A stretch of 64,000 bases of DNA, from assembly GCA_026874595.1 (NCBI GenBank), contig CM049316.1, positions 4,104,339 to 4,168,338 of the forward strand, given 5' to 3'. This stretch comes from Sipunculus nudus (taxonomy: Eukaryota > Annelida > Sipuncula > Golfingiida > Sipunculidae). This document shows, in pieces, positions 14,101-24,010 of this stretch. The notes beneath the pieces are model-generated. The model was not told the origin of the DNA. It did not search any database and worked only from the letters and a program-made list of their open reading frames with translations. Within the stretch, counting starts at the first letter, position 1, and each line of letters begins with the position of its first letter. The translations under genes were made by a program, and so were the position numbers.

Positions 14101-16195
14101 GTGTCTCTTCAAATGTTAAATGAATTTCAATCAAAGTTGTATGGCAAATGGGCCGCAAATAAAAGGAACACATGATAAAGTTGCAGCACAGACCAGTTCA
14201 ATCTATGTTCATTTCAGTATGTAAATCCATATTCAGGCAGAGGTTTGTGGTCTGAAAGTGCTCTCTAATTGTTGATGTCACATAACAGCTCAAGGAGGGA
14301 CTTAATTTCTCAGTTGACAACAAAGATACGTGGCCAAGACTGTGGAAATGCTCACATCTGTTGTTTAATGAGTAGGCACATATAGTTCACCTAAGCCCAC
14401 ACAGGTGGCACCTCATATCCCAAACCAAATGGCCAGGCTTTACTGCAAGTACTCTTGATTTCATGTGTTTTAATTGTTGTGAAAAGCAACTGAAGTTATA
14501 ACTTGGACCTTTTAATGAGAACAACCAGAACTCCATGAAGAGGGATAAAGGGTGTTTACCTTTCACATCAAGAGAAAACTTGGTACAGTACTTGGTTTAA
14601 CCTTAAATATTTTGGAAAATACTGCAAAACAAGAGCACCACAAAGTGTATAATATGCGCTTCTTATGTATTGTGATCTTTATCTCATTAAATATGCATGA
14701 ATTTTGCCAAGAATTAAATTCAGATTTTTGGTAAGCACAACCTCATACAAAATGCATTGATTCTGGTAATTGAACTTAAGTGAGATGTCATATTGGTCAA
14801 TATTTCTGTTGAGTTTCATCAAAATTAATCATATTCCTGATAAGTTATTGCGATTACACCACACAGTAGTCTTTTGACCTCCTACCTCATTAAATATGCA
14901 TGGATTTTGCCTAAAATGGAACGCGGGTGAGATAATCTGTTGGTAGGTAATTTTATGAAAATCCATCAAAGCCCTGGTAAGTTATCGACATCCAGATGGA
15001 CTGACAGAGGGACGGTGGATATACCATATTATGTCCCATCACAGACAGACGTATAAAAAGATAATATCTTCCCGTGGAAGGGGTTAAACTTGAGGGAGGT
15101 TGTTTAAGCCACCCCCCCCCTTTGGATCTATCACTGCTGTAATCAAAACTGTACCATGTGGCTTCATATGATTATCAGATTATCACTGGTTGTTCTTACC
15201 TGGTCTTGTGAGATGTCGTTGCCGCTCTTCAGGAGGAGAACACTCTGATCGACAGCCAGGAGACCGATGTAGGAGCCTGGAGCCGCTGTCACTTTCACGG
15301 TCAGGTTCTCTGCCGGCTCAACTGTTTCTTTGTCAAAGGCAATTGACACCTGAAATCAAGAGCAGAATAAAATGTAAAATGCACAGTTACTTCAAAATAA
15401 TTCAAACATACAGATACCTTCAACACAACCAACTTGTACAGAAATGTATGCGTACATTTTTACATTCATGAGTGTACATAATAAACATAGAAGGCTGGGA
15501 TCACAGAGATTTTGGCCCTCAGTTGACTGGCACAAATATTTCCTCCCAATGTTTTAACAAAGCCAACCATATGAAAAAGCCAGATCCCTACTGAAGCTGT
15601 TCAAATACCAAAATACAATACAGTCCAGTCCAAGTTATCAAATGATCATTGGGCACATGCACCAAACTTTAGGAAATCCCTGAATGGCCATGACTCAAAT
15701 TTGTTTGAAATTTATGTAAAAGAGTCAACTTGAATATCAAGGTCTCTATTGTCAATATTAATAATGGTTGATGTTAATTATAGTTGACATTAATTGTGAT
15801 CCTTTTGCATTAGGAAAATATTTTCCAAAACTTAAGCAATATTTCTGAAGTCTTCATTAAGATCTAAACTGGCCAAAATGTCCATTTCTCATTTATTATC
15901 TTTACAATTTAAAATCTGAAAGTCCCTTTAAAGGGTATTAAATTACTTAAAACAGTAGAGCTCTTCACTGTGGATTACAAGAACAGCTTACATCATTGAG
16001 GAAAGCTCCATCAACGATGAAGTCCAGCGAGTCAGAAATAATTTCTCCTCCGGATGTCTTGTACCATGCAACGATACGTGCTCCTGGTGCCATCTTGTGG
16101 GCAAGGTCTGGAGTAACTCTGATGAGGATATCATGTCGGTTTCCTGGGGCCCGAATCAGCTTGTTGGATTCAATGATGCGACCTTTGCTCATAAT
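1287..16195 (-). CDS. TEP: Thioester-containing protein (TEP/CD109-like) gene, internal part, 8 exons
   Basis: Eight minus-strand exons with consensus splice borders encode consecutive pieces of an alpha-2-macroglobulin/CD109/TEP protein. The order is 16195-15992, 15349-15200, 11282-11154, 10438-10378, then one of four bait exons (9323-9143, 7867-7750, 1784-1604, 1452-1287). The constant exons join in phases 0, 0, 0 and 1. Family members are secreted or GPI-anchored proteins of innate immunity that trap proteases or opsonise microbes through an internal thioester. The motifs AAPGSYIGLLAVDQSVLLL, EAGVAVMTDAYLYKK and RVRNVFPETWLW are family hallmarks in the expected order. The thioester exon (GCGEQ) and the receptor-binding C-terminus are not in the window and should lie left of base 1. 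N-terminal MG1-MG4 exons were not found to the right. Family assignment is firm; calling it TEP rather than CD109 rests on the bait-exon array. Confidence 0.88.
1604..1784 (-). CDS. TEP: TEP bait-region alternative exon C
   Basis: The exon is 181 nt, the same length and phases as exon A. The acceptor is TTTATGGTACAG and the donor is GG|GTAGAA. The variable part is collagen-like in composition (AWPDVLEDGAGPPMAAAGRP, then GPPLRGQAGPTNEK). It is followed by EADRVRNVFPETWLWTDRTSG. The Gly/Pro/Arg-rich loop fits an exposed, protease-accessible bait. Confidence 0.87.
2083..2169. repeat. (TA)n microsatellite
   Basis: This is an uninterrupted run of about 43 TA dinucleotides inside the TEP intron between bait exons B and C. 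It creates artificial Tyr-Ile open frames on both strands. Confidence 0.98.
2170..4124. other. TEP intron without recognised features
   Basis: This is AT-rich intronic sequence between bait exons C and B. I searched it by eye on the minus strand for another PETWLW-type exon end and found none. There is a short poly-C tract near 2911-2920. Confidence 0.5.
4125..6581 (+). mobile_element. Family A tandem-core element, copy A1
   Basis: It starts with the family A 5' module: ACAA, then a 16-bp perfect palindrome ATGACCCATGGGTCAT (4130-4145), then the subterminal repeat CTCAGCTG. It ends with the family A 3' hairpin (TAGCCCAG to CTGAGCTA, 6548-6579). The right part has GAC(G/A)-type tetranucleotide repeats and a core found in A2 (cagtGACCTAATTTCAGG). 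At about 2.4 kb it is the longest copy. The continuity of the middle (4200-5450) with the element is not proven. It lies in the TEP intron between bait exons C and B. Confidence 0.6.
5465..6300 (+). repeat. Degenerate tandem repeat rich in TGACCT
   Basis: There are about six degenerate units of roughly 150 bp. Each carries a run such as GTGACCTTGACCTTTGACCT followed by 'caaaatcaataggcttcttc...gttggtaggtgag'. The best-kept units start near 5780, 5925, 6053 and 6199. TGACCT is the nuclear-receptor half-site (AGGTCA on the minus strand). Here it is probably a by-product of the repeat unit. Confidence 0.75.
6582..7749. other. TEP intron, partly repetitive
   Basis: About 6898-7125 resembles 24945-25150 (shared words such as 'cctctaaaatct.aaccac', 'ctccattatct.aacct', 'aaaattaattattttgaggtgg'). 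It is therefore a fragment of a dispersed repeat. The rest shows no recognised structure. Confidence 0.5.
7750..7867 (-). CDS. TEP: TEP bait-region alternative exon B (short, divergent)
   Basis: The exon is 118 nt with the same phases as the other variable exons. The acceptor is ACAGTTATCAG and the donor is GG|GTATCC. The variable part is only about 20 residues, acidic, and contains a Cys (LATFESDCFEEPE). The conserved end reads RVRSIFPKTWLWTEKISG, with K replacing the near-invariant E of PETWLW and EK where the others have D. It may be a specialised isoform with a very short bait loop, or a decaying exon. An AG 9 nt upstream has the wrong phase. Confidence 0.72.
7868..9142. other. Intron between bait exons A and B
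   Basis: This is non-coding DNA between two alternative exons. The only structure seen is a cluster of CATGTGA heptamers at 8778-8925, listed separately. No further bait exon was found. Confidence 0.55.
8778..8925. repeat. CATGTGA heptamer cluster in bait-exon intron
   Basis: Six exact CATGTGA words plus two near-matches occur within about 150 nt, often as 'atCATGTGAccat'. On the transcribed strand the word is TCACATG. The cluster starts about 220 nt downstream of bait exon A in transcript order. It could be a degenerate minisatellite or a splicing-control element; the sequence alone cannot decide. Confidence 0.6.
9143..9323 (-). CDS. TEP: TEP bait-region alternative exon A
   Basis: The exon is 181 nt. 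It starts with the last two bases of a split codon and ends with two bases (GG|GTAC donor). The acceptor is an AT-rich tract ending in GGAAG. The variable part is basic and Gly/Ala-rich (GRVFDAAIPEAALGGARRKG, then LAASGPANKKPPGD) and carries several candidate protease sites (RRK, KK). The conserved end is VGRVRNVFPETWLWTDTLTG. The FPETWLW strand is the invariant MG6 segment after the bait loop in this family. This is the variable exon nearest the constant part, with a 1.05-kb intron between. The acceptor is weak in pyrimidines, but it is the only AG with the right phase. Confidence 0.85.
9573..10291 (+). mobile_element. Family B tandem-core element, copy B1
   Basis: The 5' module is ACTAGAAT (9573-9580), hairpin TCAGC-AGAA-GCTGA (9582-9595) and subterminal repeat GCCCTCAGC (9601-9609). 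The core has two related units (near 9780 and 10080) with 'agctctgtgaccttgaaaagtaggtcaagg', 'gaacttgaccgagattttgtc' and 'atatcccgctcacaaggc'. It ends with GGACGGACAGCTTGGGTGAC and GGGCTAAAAA. The 3' hairpin is deleted relative to copy B2. The element lies in the TEP intron between the last constant exon and bait exon A. Confidence 0.7.
10378..10438 (-). CDS. TEP: TEP constant exon just before the bait exons
   Basis: The exon is 61 nt and enters in phase 0. It leaves one base (C) after 20 codons, so it exits in phase 1. The acceptor is TGTCTTTTCAG and the donor is C|GTAAGT. It encodes EAGVAVMTDAYLYKKPSPVY. The VMTDAxL motif is typical of TEP/CD109 directly upstream of the bait region. The phase-1 exit matches the entry phase of all four downstream variable exons. 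Skipping all of them would break the frame if the next constant exon (outside the window) enters in phase 2, as the variable-exon donors imply. Confidence 0.88.
10439..11153. other. TEP intron
   Basis: This is a 715-nt intron between two constant exons. Nothing else was recognised. Confidence 0.7.
11154..11282 (-). CDS. TEP: TEP constant exon (MG6, first half)
   Basis: The exon is 129 nt (43 codons, phase 0/0). The acceptor is TCTGGTTGTAG and the donor is GAG|GTAAAC. It starts VVQELRGYDSTD and ends SGGDDSSEIFE. In the family this region begins with 'VVxEL' after the 'NDI' of the previous exon and leads to the 'GVxVMTDA' segment, as it does here. It contains one Cys in the context FRGCIWP. 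Confidence 0.88.
11728..12537. mobile_element. TA-flanked DNA transposon (pogo/Tc1-mariner type), non-autonomous
   Basis: Terminal inverted repeats of about 24 bp (CAGTAGACCGCCGTATTTCC at the left, complement of the right end ...GGCGCTCTACTG) are flanked by TA on both sides (11726-11727 and 12538-12539). This is the signature of Tc1/mariner-superfamily (pogo/Tigger-like) elements. It is 810 bp long with no transposase recognised. An internal direct repeat of about 57 bp occurs at 12178-12236 and 12350-12406, each ending in the palindrome GGAACACCGTGTTCC or a one-base variant. It is inserted in a TEP intron. Confidence 0.8.
12540..14627. other. TEP intron, no feature recognised
   Basis: This is AT-rich intronic DNA between the AVDQSV exon and the MG6 exon. 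I saw no exon, RNA gene or clear repeat. Confidence 0.5.
14628..15086 (+). mobile_element. Possible small tandem-core element (family F)
   Basis: It begins AACAAGAGCACC, like the ACAAG starts of families A and E. It has two internal units sharing CTCATTAAATATGCATGaATTTTGCC (14685 and 14883; 5' part identical). It continues into a GACNGAC-type stretch and ends at the hairpin CTTCC-CGT-GGAAG (15068-15080). The 5'/3' complementarity seen in families A-D was not found. Confidence 0.4.
15200..15349 (-). CDS. TEP: TEP constant exon with the AVDQSVLLL motif
   Basis: The exon is 150 nt (50 codons, phase 0/0). The acceptor is TTGATTTCAG and the donor is CAG|GTAAGA. The translation VSIAFDKETVEPAENLTVKV is followed by AAPGSYIGLLAVDQSVLLL and NDISQDQ. 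The 'G-x-L-A-V-D-(Q/K)-S-V' strand is one of the most conserved segments of alpha-2-macroglobulin-family proteins. It precedes the two halves of MG6 that flank the bait loop. The intron upstream is 642 nt. The downstream intron is about 3.9 kb and holds a TA-flanked DNA transposon and other repeats. Confidence 0.93.
15992..16195 (-). CDS. TEP: TEP constant exon (MG5-like)
   Basis: The exon is 204 nt (68 codons, phase 0/0). The acceptor is a pyrimidine-rich tract ending in CACAG and the donor is GAT|GTAAGC. It starts IMSKGRIIES and contains RVTPDLAHKMAPGARIVAWY and GGEIISDSLDF. This matches the CD109/TEP stretch in which a 'S(K/R)G' strand is followed by a 'GEIISD' strand, just before the 'AVDQSV' exon. 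It is the most 5' exon I can support. No upstream partner ending in phase 0 was identified. Confidence 0.85.
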
Positions 16196-18583
16196 CTGTG
16201 AAAGAAAAGAACAAATTGAGATCATACAGCATTTAATTGATCAATTAATTCACTGAACATCACGTTGTTGTATGTGGAGATTCAGCTAGTGGAACGGGTA
16301 CAAGTGTCAGCACGTGTAGGTTTATCATTTTATCAAGGAACAATGAGAAGCACAGTGACTTAATTTGCACGAACTAGCAACCTTCAGTATCCCTCCCCCC
16401 CCCCCCCCCCAAAAAAAAAGTTTTACCCTGCAATTCTTTGTGAGCAAAATAATGAAAAAGGAATATACATGTCATTTTGTAAACACGCAAAATCATAAAG
16501 TATTCAGTAAGACCTTTAACCTTAGTTCCTCTGTTTGATATACTGTGAAAGTGGTTAATTTGACATTTCTTAATTTTCATGTATTATTCAATCATATAGC
16601 ATTAGCGTAGTTCAAATTTTCATGCTAATCCATATGGAGGTTATAAATTGTATATCAAATTATTTAAATATTTATAAAAGACAGATTTGTAATGTAGCCT
16701 ACATCCCACCTAACAACCTTCGGGTGACCGCTTACATGCCACGGGTGACTGGATGATCTCGAGTACCGTGACCGCAAGGTGTGAAGAATATGTTATTAAT
16801 CAAGACTAATCACGTTTGATGATGCAGAGGTACTACTAACAGCTTTCGTTGTTGACATCTGAGTTATTAAAGTTGTTGAATTTCTCGACAATAACTGTGA
16901 TTATACTAACCAGAAGAAGCCAACTATGTCCCAACAACAAGCAGAACTGACAATAGTCGCAGGTAGCTCTCAGCTCAGTCATACTTTGCAAAAGTTTGGG
17001 GAGGGCTAGGGTGTCTTGAAAGGCTACTTATTGTTTTACAGTTGTTACTACAAATCACCATAAAGGAGAGGGGTCTCTCTCGAGAAATCACTTGATATGA
17101 ACTCTTATGAAACATGACTATACTGTATCATTCTGGTTGAAGAAGCCTCAACTCAAGCGACCATGCATGGAGGGATTACCAGGCCCGCATGACTGTGTAT
17201 CAGGCGAGAACGTTGCAACCTTCCAAACGATTGCATCAAATTTACGCATATTCTTATTTTAGCGCAAATCTAGCTCTCACTAAAACTGCAAAAATTAAAA
17301 CCTGGCTAACAAAACCACTTGCACAGTGGTCAAAGGCTTTGTGAATCTGGGTGCAGTACTAGCAAGATATTACAAAATAATGGAAATTAACACACACTTG
17401 GTTAGACTACAATGTAATGGCATCATTGAAAGAGACACTTATTGTGATGTAATGGCAGCTGCCTCTGGTAATCAAGTGATACGAAGTAAAAGAAACATCA
17501 CCCACTTCTGACAAACTCAAGGATTGCACCGCCATGAGCAATTAGATCTGAACTTCAATATCCTGCTGAGTCAAGAGAATCGACTGAAACAATGAAGTCC
17601 AGGCAAGAATATTGAAGTTAAGGGAGTTTAACCTGTGAGATAATGAGGGGACAGTGAGTGCATGAAACCTTAACACATCAAACTCACATCAAATATAGAC
17701 AGTATGATAAAATATCAAGGGGCTGGTTATTTTTTATAATCCCTGCAAGACTAATCTATTATTAGATATATGTAGGGCCAGGAAATGAGTGTGAGCTTTG
17801 TATTATGATATATCATGATCCAGTTGATACCACTGATACAGATCGCAATAGTTTTAAAGATCTCATGAATATATGATCCTCGTTGGAATCAATATTGATA
17901 ACACATCTTAAGGTGGTACAGCCAAAAGAACAGCTTTTAATATATTCTTTATCTGAATGAGGATGTCAAGGCAAAGTGAGTATATGAAGCCCTGGATAAG
18001 GACAGTGTTATAAATCTGTTGCCATGTTGCTGCCAAAGTACAGCTATTTAAATCAATTTTACAGACAATGAAGTCACCATAAAATATCAATATTTCATCT
18101 AACGTCCATCTCTATGATGAACCTTAATGTTGAACTCATTAACACAGCCAAATATTTTATCAGTTTCCCCAGACTGTTACTATTTTAAAACATTTCTTCT
18201 AATGGATAAATGGCTCTAATTATATTGATAATCCACAGCAGATCCTGGACTGGTGGCCAACATTAACATTTCTAAATACACATCCTGTGCCAGCAAGACA
18301 GCCCTGTAATCTGACCAAGAGAGGCATTTATTAATATTTCATGAATAAATAGACTTTAAGCTTATTACATATCAAATAAGATTAAAACAAATCATGTGTC
18401 CCTTGCTTTTAATTGGTATTCCATTCAACAGATTGAAGCTTAAACAATGATAACTTAATTCTCTATGTATTACATTAATCCCGACAGACTGTCTGTACAT
18501 TTTTAGATGGAAGCAAATCTGTATTTGATATAATTTTATATTTTCTTCTGCTTATGCTAATACTGCACTTTCTTTACAATAAC
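16196..18583. other. Non-coding DNA upstream of the first supported TEP exon
   Basis: No TEP exon was found here. A poly-C tract lies at about 16389-16406. The block at about 16690-17680 is less AT-rich and more complex than its surroundings. It holds short open frames on both strands with no recognisable family. Confidence 0.45.
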
Positions 18584-19490
18584 AACAAGTGACCCATGGG
18601 TCATGACGCTCAGCTGACTGGGAAGAGATTCGCCAAAGGAAATTTTATCATCTGAATGGTAGTATATACCAATTCAACTGAAGCATCAAACAGATGAACC
18701 AACAGGCCAAGATTGTGACTGTATTTATATATCTCAAAAAAAGAGAAAAAATGCATAAACTTAAAAAAAATACAGGTGGTTCAACCGGTCTGCAGAAACT
18801 AAAAAAAAAACACTTAATGGTCAATATCCATGCAAAGAATCATGGTGATCTCTGCATTAGTTGTTCAGATACTTCAGCTTTTATATCAAATGGTCCATTA
18901 TTTTGAGGGATACTTCGAAGTCCTATAACTTGAAGGATATTGGTAACAGAGACCTAATTTCAGGTTTCCATGGAGACTTTTCATGGGTCTCCCAGTGTGT
19001 CAAGAATGAAGATTCTAGGTCCAGTCTTTACGATTTGTACCCTGTTAACAGATGTTCATATCTTTAAAGGTCTCAAAAATAGAGAAAAAAATTCGTAAAA
19101 AAACCCGAACAAATAAAGGTGGTGCCACCAGTCTGCAGAAACTGATGAAACACTCCATGATCAATATGTATGCAAAAAATCATGACCATCAGTGATGTAT
19201 TTAATGAGATATTGAAGTTTTTGTATGAAATTTTTGAATATTCTGGGGGGGGGGGTACTTTGGGGCCCCATAGCTCCAAGGATATGGGTAACAGAGACCT
19301 AATTTCTGGTTTCCAAGGAGATTTTTCATGGTCCTCTCAGAATGTAAAGTTACAAGATTCTAGGTCCAGCGATTTGTGCCAGGTTAACTGACAGACGGAC
19401 GGCATGACAGATAGCTAGACGGACGGACAGACGGACGACGGACAAAGAGTGATCGCTATAGCTCAGATGACTTACAGTCAGCTGAGCTAA
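18584..19490 (+). mobile_element. Family A tandem-core element, copy A2 (reference copy)
   Basis: This is the cleanest family A copy. The 5' end has AACAAG, palindrome TGACCCATGGGTCA and subterminal repeat CTCAGCTGACT (18609-18619). The core has two units about 346 bp apart (AGGTGGTGCCACC at about 19119 and a diverged version at about 18773). A GACGGACAGAC stretch follows, then the 3' hairpin TAGCTCAG-A-TGACT / AGTCA-G-CTGAGCTA (19459-19489). The 3' arm AGTCAGCTGAG is the exact complement of the 5' subterminal repeat. There is no coding capacity, as in non-autonomous Helitron/Helentron-type elements; that class is inference. Confidence 0.8.
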
Positions 19491-20851
19491 TAAAACAAGT
19501 AGATCACTGTATGGATATACTACCAGAAGTAGATGAATTTATCTAGTTTAAAATAAGTTTGGCCTACAGAAGTAATAATACCCAGGAAATGAACATGACC
19601 ACAAGCATTCACGTCTCTGTAAACTTGCAGTTACATCATTTAATAAGTATCAACTACTTAAATTTTGGCTGAAAATAATCATGCATGAACATCTTAACAT
19701 ATAAGGAAATCAGGATTTGGTTTTATTTACTCGGAAATAATCCCTAATAATTAAATATCTGACCACACAGACCTTGTGGCTGGCATTCAATATTATTCCA
19801 TTCACTGCCGTCTATAACAATTTCACAATTTAAGGTTCTTTTTCACTGTCCCATGATGGTCATGCACACATTCATGTAGGTAATACCGGTATACCACTCT
19901 GCCCATGCACATAATCTGCCATGATTTTATATATAAATGAATTTAATTAAGTGTAATCTGTACATTCTGCAGTAAGCAAGAATATATAGTCCCATTATCT
20001 AACTCAGAGACTGTTACTCAAAAAATAATATTGATTTGGTTAAAACAATATTTCATTACAGAAAAAGCAATGAGGATCAGAAAACAGGGCTTCGCGATAT
20101 TAATCCTTCTCCTTGAACTATACATATGTACAAATTCACCATAATAAATACATGTGTAATCAACAAAATATACACCTATATACATATATATATATATACA
20201 TATATATATACACACATATATATATGTTTATACATCTACACATATACACATCTAAAGCATAACTCACAAATGAGTATATGTTCAAACATTATGCATGTAT
20301 GTTAAGATGAGCAACCTGGGGAACTGGCAACATATGTGGTAGGGATCTATGTGTAATTCTATTACATCTATAATGCCATCTGGGAAGTATAATAACATGA
20401 TCAACAAATCACTATGTGAATCCTTTTGTTACAGAAATGAAGTTGTAAATGTGGCAGAACATCTTACAGTTTTTATCATATGATAAATGTCACTCCCATT
20501 TAAAAGAACATTTATGTTTTGATAAGCAACAGGAATGTTTGAGAATAAATTCACTGTGTGTTGCATACAATGGACAAATTAACAAATAGTGTTGGGGGTC
20601 TCCTCATGCTGCCCACATGAACAAAATGGATTATCAATACAATGGTTTGTGTACAGGTGAGCTTACAATGAGCTACAACCCAGTCTCATTCTTGTGTGGA
20701 ATATCTGCACAGCTCAGCTTCCACTAAAATGACTAAAAAAAAGGTTGTCTAGGTAAATTTCCTTCTATTCTTCTTTTTGAACTATGAAATGATGGACTAT
20801 CTCTCATCACCTGATCTAAAGAATTCCACAATTTTTTGTAGACATTTTTAG
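19491..20851. other. Intergenic or intronic, with AT microsatellite
   Basis: This is mostly unremarkable AT-rich DNA. An imperfect TA/CA microsatellite lies at about 20170-20245. Confidence 0.5.
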
Positions 20852-21343
20852 TCAAGCTGAGGTGCAAGCTGCTGGTGCGAGCAAATCAGCTTTATTACGC
20901 AATTTGTAATGTGAGAAGTTTCCAACAGTGTTCGGTATTAGCTGGCCTGGGTATGCGGGTGCCAAACCTCTGATCAATTTGTAAAATAACACCAACTTTT
21001 TAACCCTTCGCCTCTCTGCTAGAGTTTGCCATCCTGTTTCAGTATAAATTAGCAGATGACTGGTGCCTCTAGTGGCACTAGTGACAATTCTCGCTGCAGC
21101 TAATTGAACCTGCTCAATTTGTTTTGTTTCTGCATCTGTGCAGCTGTCCCACAGTTCACACATGCACATATTCTAAAATTGGCCTAATAAAACATTTATA
21201 TAATATTTCAAGAGTTTTTTCTATTGAGTCTATACATCATGGTTCCATGAATGTCTACCCTTTTCCCAGCTTTGTCACAAATAAAATTTATATAATCTTT
21301 CCAGGTACCAACATTACTGAAAATTACTCCTAGATGTTTCATT
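20852..21343 (-). pseudogene. LINE reverse-transcriptase C-terminal remnant
   Basis: The longest frame (20852-21169) reads ELWDSCTDAETKQIEQVQLA, then ARIVTSATRGTSHLLIYTET, GWQTLAERRRVKKLVLFYKL and IRGLAPAYP. This is the stretch that follows the polymerase domain in many non-LTR retrotransposon ORF2 proteins. Upstream, after two frame changes, come MKHLGVIFSNVGTWKDYINF and then FIRPILEYVHV, the expected preceding segment. Frameshifts and stops show it is dead. No 5' part is present. Confidence 0.85.
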
Positions 21344-22954
21344 AAATATTGAATTTATTAAATGAACCCAAAATGGGATGAAAGATGAACTGATCTTATT
21401 CCAGATATAAGCAAATACTGTCCTATAGTAGTTCATGTCTTTGATGACTTAAGTATATATATCTGTTAGTATATCTCTACTTAACTTCAAATTCTATACA
21501 TTATGTACAACTTAATGTCTAGTAAGTGCATTGCTCATGGACTCATCTACACGGTAAAGTAAACATTACTTTGGACATTTATGAATTTGAAATACGGTGG
21601 CCATGGTTTAATAAATAGAGACTGAACTGCTAAATCAAATTTTAAAGTCAATTTCCATTTTCAGACAGTTTAATTATGGTGATAGTCAATAAATGTTACC
21701 GCTTATGCAAATAATGTTAGATTCAATTCCACAAGGGAAAGAATATGGTCTTAAGTGGTCTATACAAGTACATTTTAATCACTTCAATATGTCATATTCA
21801 TCTTTCCTTTAGACAGTTTGTAAGCACAACTTTTTTTCAGCAGACAATTTTTTTTTTACAGAAATTTTAGTGAACTGGTAGATTTGACATGTTGTCATTT
21901 TGTAGCCAAAGCCCTTTAACTCCAGTAAAATCATGGTTACGGTAACACAGGTTTAATTCAACAGGACAGCTCTGTACATGTTTTGTGACTATGAATTTGC
22001 ACAGTTTCAAAAACATTAACACATTACAAAGGACAAACCCTGTTGTTTATTCTTCACAGTCAGTGGCCCAAGATGATGTACAGGCAAGAGTGGAAAATGG
22101 ACAGCAGAAAATTAACTTTTGCAAAACAACTTCAGGGTCTGTTGGTGGCATTAAAATTGATTAGATACTATGATTTACTGCCAATATTAAATTTGAAATC
22201 ATCTAGATCATCCCAAATAAAAGATTTTGCTTTGGACCAATTGCTCATTATAGTCAACCTCAAATTCTGTTTTATGCTGGCTGAACCTCGAATTTTCACT
22301 AATGTTAAAGAGGATGACCTTTTTGCTAAATCAGGATAAAGCTTAAATTTGTTGCAATATATATAATTATCACCAGTTTTATACTGTTCATATGGTGTAT
22401 AATGTATATGACTTTGAACAATGTAGATATTCTTCCATTACATTTTGTATGTTGTCTAAAATATCAATAATACCTAAAAATATATAATACCTATGTACTA
22501 AATACATACTAAAATTTCTTGTAATTTATATCAATAATCATTTTATATTGATGATATCACAGAAAAGTAATATTTTAAAACAACTGAACTCTTCCTTGCT
22601 TAGACAACCACCTCAACAACGTGACCACATTATTAAGAGCCCAATCATTCATGGCTGCAATTTAAAGGTTTGCCTGTATTGACTGATTGTGAACATTTTA
22701 TTATCAGACCATGGATTGTAAATATAGGAAAGTGTGAGTCAGTTACATGATATCTTACCTAAATATATAAGGTTCAAGTATAAAATGTATGTAATCATAA
22801 CAGATGAAGATTTATAGCTCTTGATAAATGACAACCCAGCAGATAAACACATGACCATTACAGCTTGCAAAATTAGATAACTGTTACTTAGTTTTATGTC
22901 TGATGAGATCTTAAACCTAAAGATGTCTGTTTTAACAGATGAAAGTTTGTAGTC
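21344..22954. other. No gene recognised
   Basis: This is AT-rich DNA. A 98-codon plus-strand frame at 22043-22339 has no family signature I recognise and ends at a stop. It may be an unrecognised repeat remnant. Confidence 0.45.
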
Positions 22955-23468
22955 AGAAGGAGGCCTAATGCGAACCTGTGCAAAGTTTGGGAGTATTAAT
23001 AGAAGTTTATTTTTTTTTAATTTAATATTGATCCTCTTATGTCCTGCATATCTACCTTAGTCCTTATGATTTCAGCAAAATGGACGTTTCATACCTGAAA
23101 GTTTCGGACTAGGACATTTTAAAACCAGCATGTATCAGCCGGGATATTTTGGATATGTTTTTTTTTGCAAGGGAGGATTACTGGGACAGATGAACGGACA
23201 ATATGGCAGCATGGTTTTGGAGAATAACATTTTTTGATGTTTTTTCGCTTCTTCCTATAAAATCTAAGAAAATGCAGTAAGCCAAGAAATAAGCAAATTC
23301 CGATAGAATTTTTTAGATGACAAATTTTTTTGCAAAAAATTTGGTGATGCTAGCTCTAGCCCTTTTTGAGATAGCTATGATGCACGACGGACAACGGAAG
23401 ATGGAAGACGCCACACCACTGCATAAGTTCACAGATTGGCTAAAAATTGGTTCGCATTTTTAGCCAAA
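22955..23468 (+). mobile_element. Family E element, copy E1
   Basis: The 5' side is AGGCCTAATGCGAACCTGTG. The core has 'ggtgatgctagctctagcc.tttttgagatagct' and an ACGACGGACAACGG stretch. The 3' end is a perfect 12-bp stem TTGGCTAAAAAT / ATTTTTAGCCAA with an 8-nt loop (23436-23467). GGTTCGCATT in the loop and 3' arm complements AATGCGAACC at 22967-22976. Related cores occur at 23880-24010, 25155-25440 and 54584-55241. Confidence 0.65.
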
Positions 23469-23521
23469 CAGTTGAAAGATATATATCCAATAGTTTTATT
23501 CTGGGAATTCTGCATCTACAC

Positions 23522-23558
23522 GTCTAGACATCTAGACACTGTGTCTAGATGTCTAGAC
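23522..23558. repeat. 37-nt perfect palindrome
   Basis: Eighteen bases (23522-23539), a central T (23540) and the exact reverse complement (23541-23558) follow one another. The arms are built from TCTAGA-containing words. It could extrude as a cruciform, or fold as a hairpin if transcribed. Confidence 0.95.
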
Positions 23559-23879
23559 ACATTGTCTAGACACCAGACAAGGCCAGGTAAGTTACCATTG
23601 TGATGTATGGACCCCACCTGGTTGTACTGAGTGACATCTTGACTTGGCTGCTAAAACTCAGCATGTTGTCAAATCTGTTTTCAAACACAGAAAGCCTTTT
23701 TCAGTTTGCTACACTGCTTTTGTAAAGCTGCATTTACCCAATCTATTCTTATAAAACTGGCAGAACCCTACCATAGAATAATTCTTGTAAAGTTTAAACC
23801 AATCAGCTTAGCAGTTTCATCATAAAACAGTGTATAAGCTAGAAGAGTCTAAAATTACATTTTCGCTTGTAAAAAACAG

Positions 23880-24010
23880 ATCAATGTAGGTGGTGCCACC
23901 AATACCTCAATTTAAGATATGATATATGTGACAAACATTGGCATAAAATTTGGTGATGATAGCCCTAGCCTTTTCTGAGATTTTAATTTTAGTGTGCTTT
24001 TTTTGGATAG
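23880..24010 (+). mobile_element. Family E core fragment
   Basis: It contains AGGTGGTGCCACC and 'aaaatttggtgatgatagccctagcc', matching the cores of E1 and E2. The ends are missing. Confidence 0.5.

Noticed and set aside
16835-16985. Minus-strand frame MTELRATCDYCQFCLLLGHS...
   Set aside because: It has a hydrophobic stretch, but no donor in usable phase and no similarity to a TEP N-terminus.
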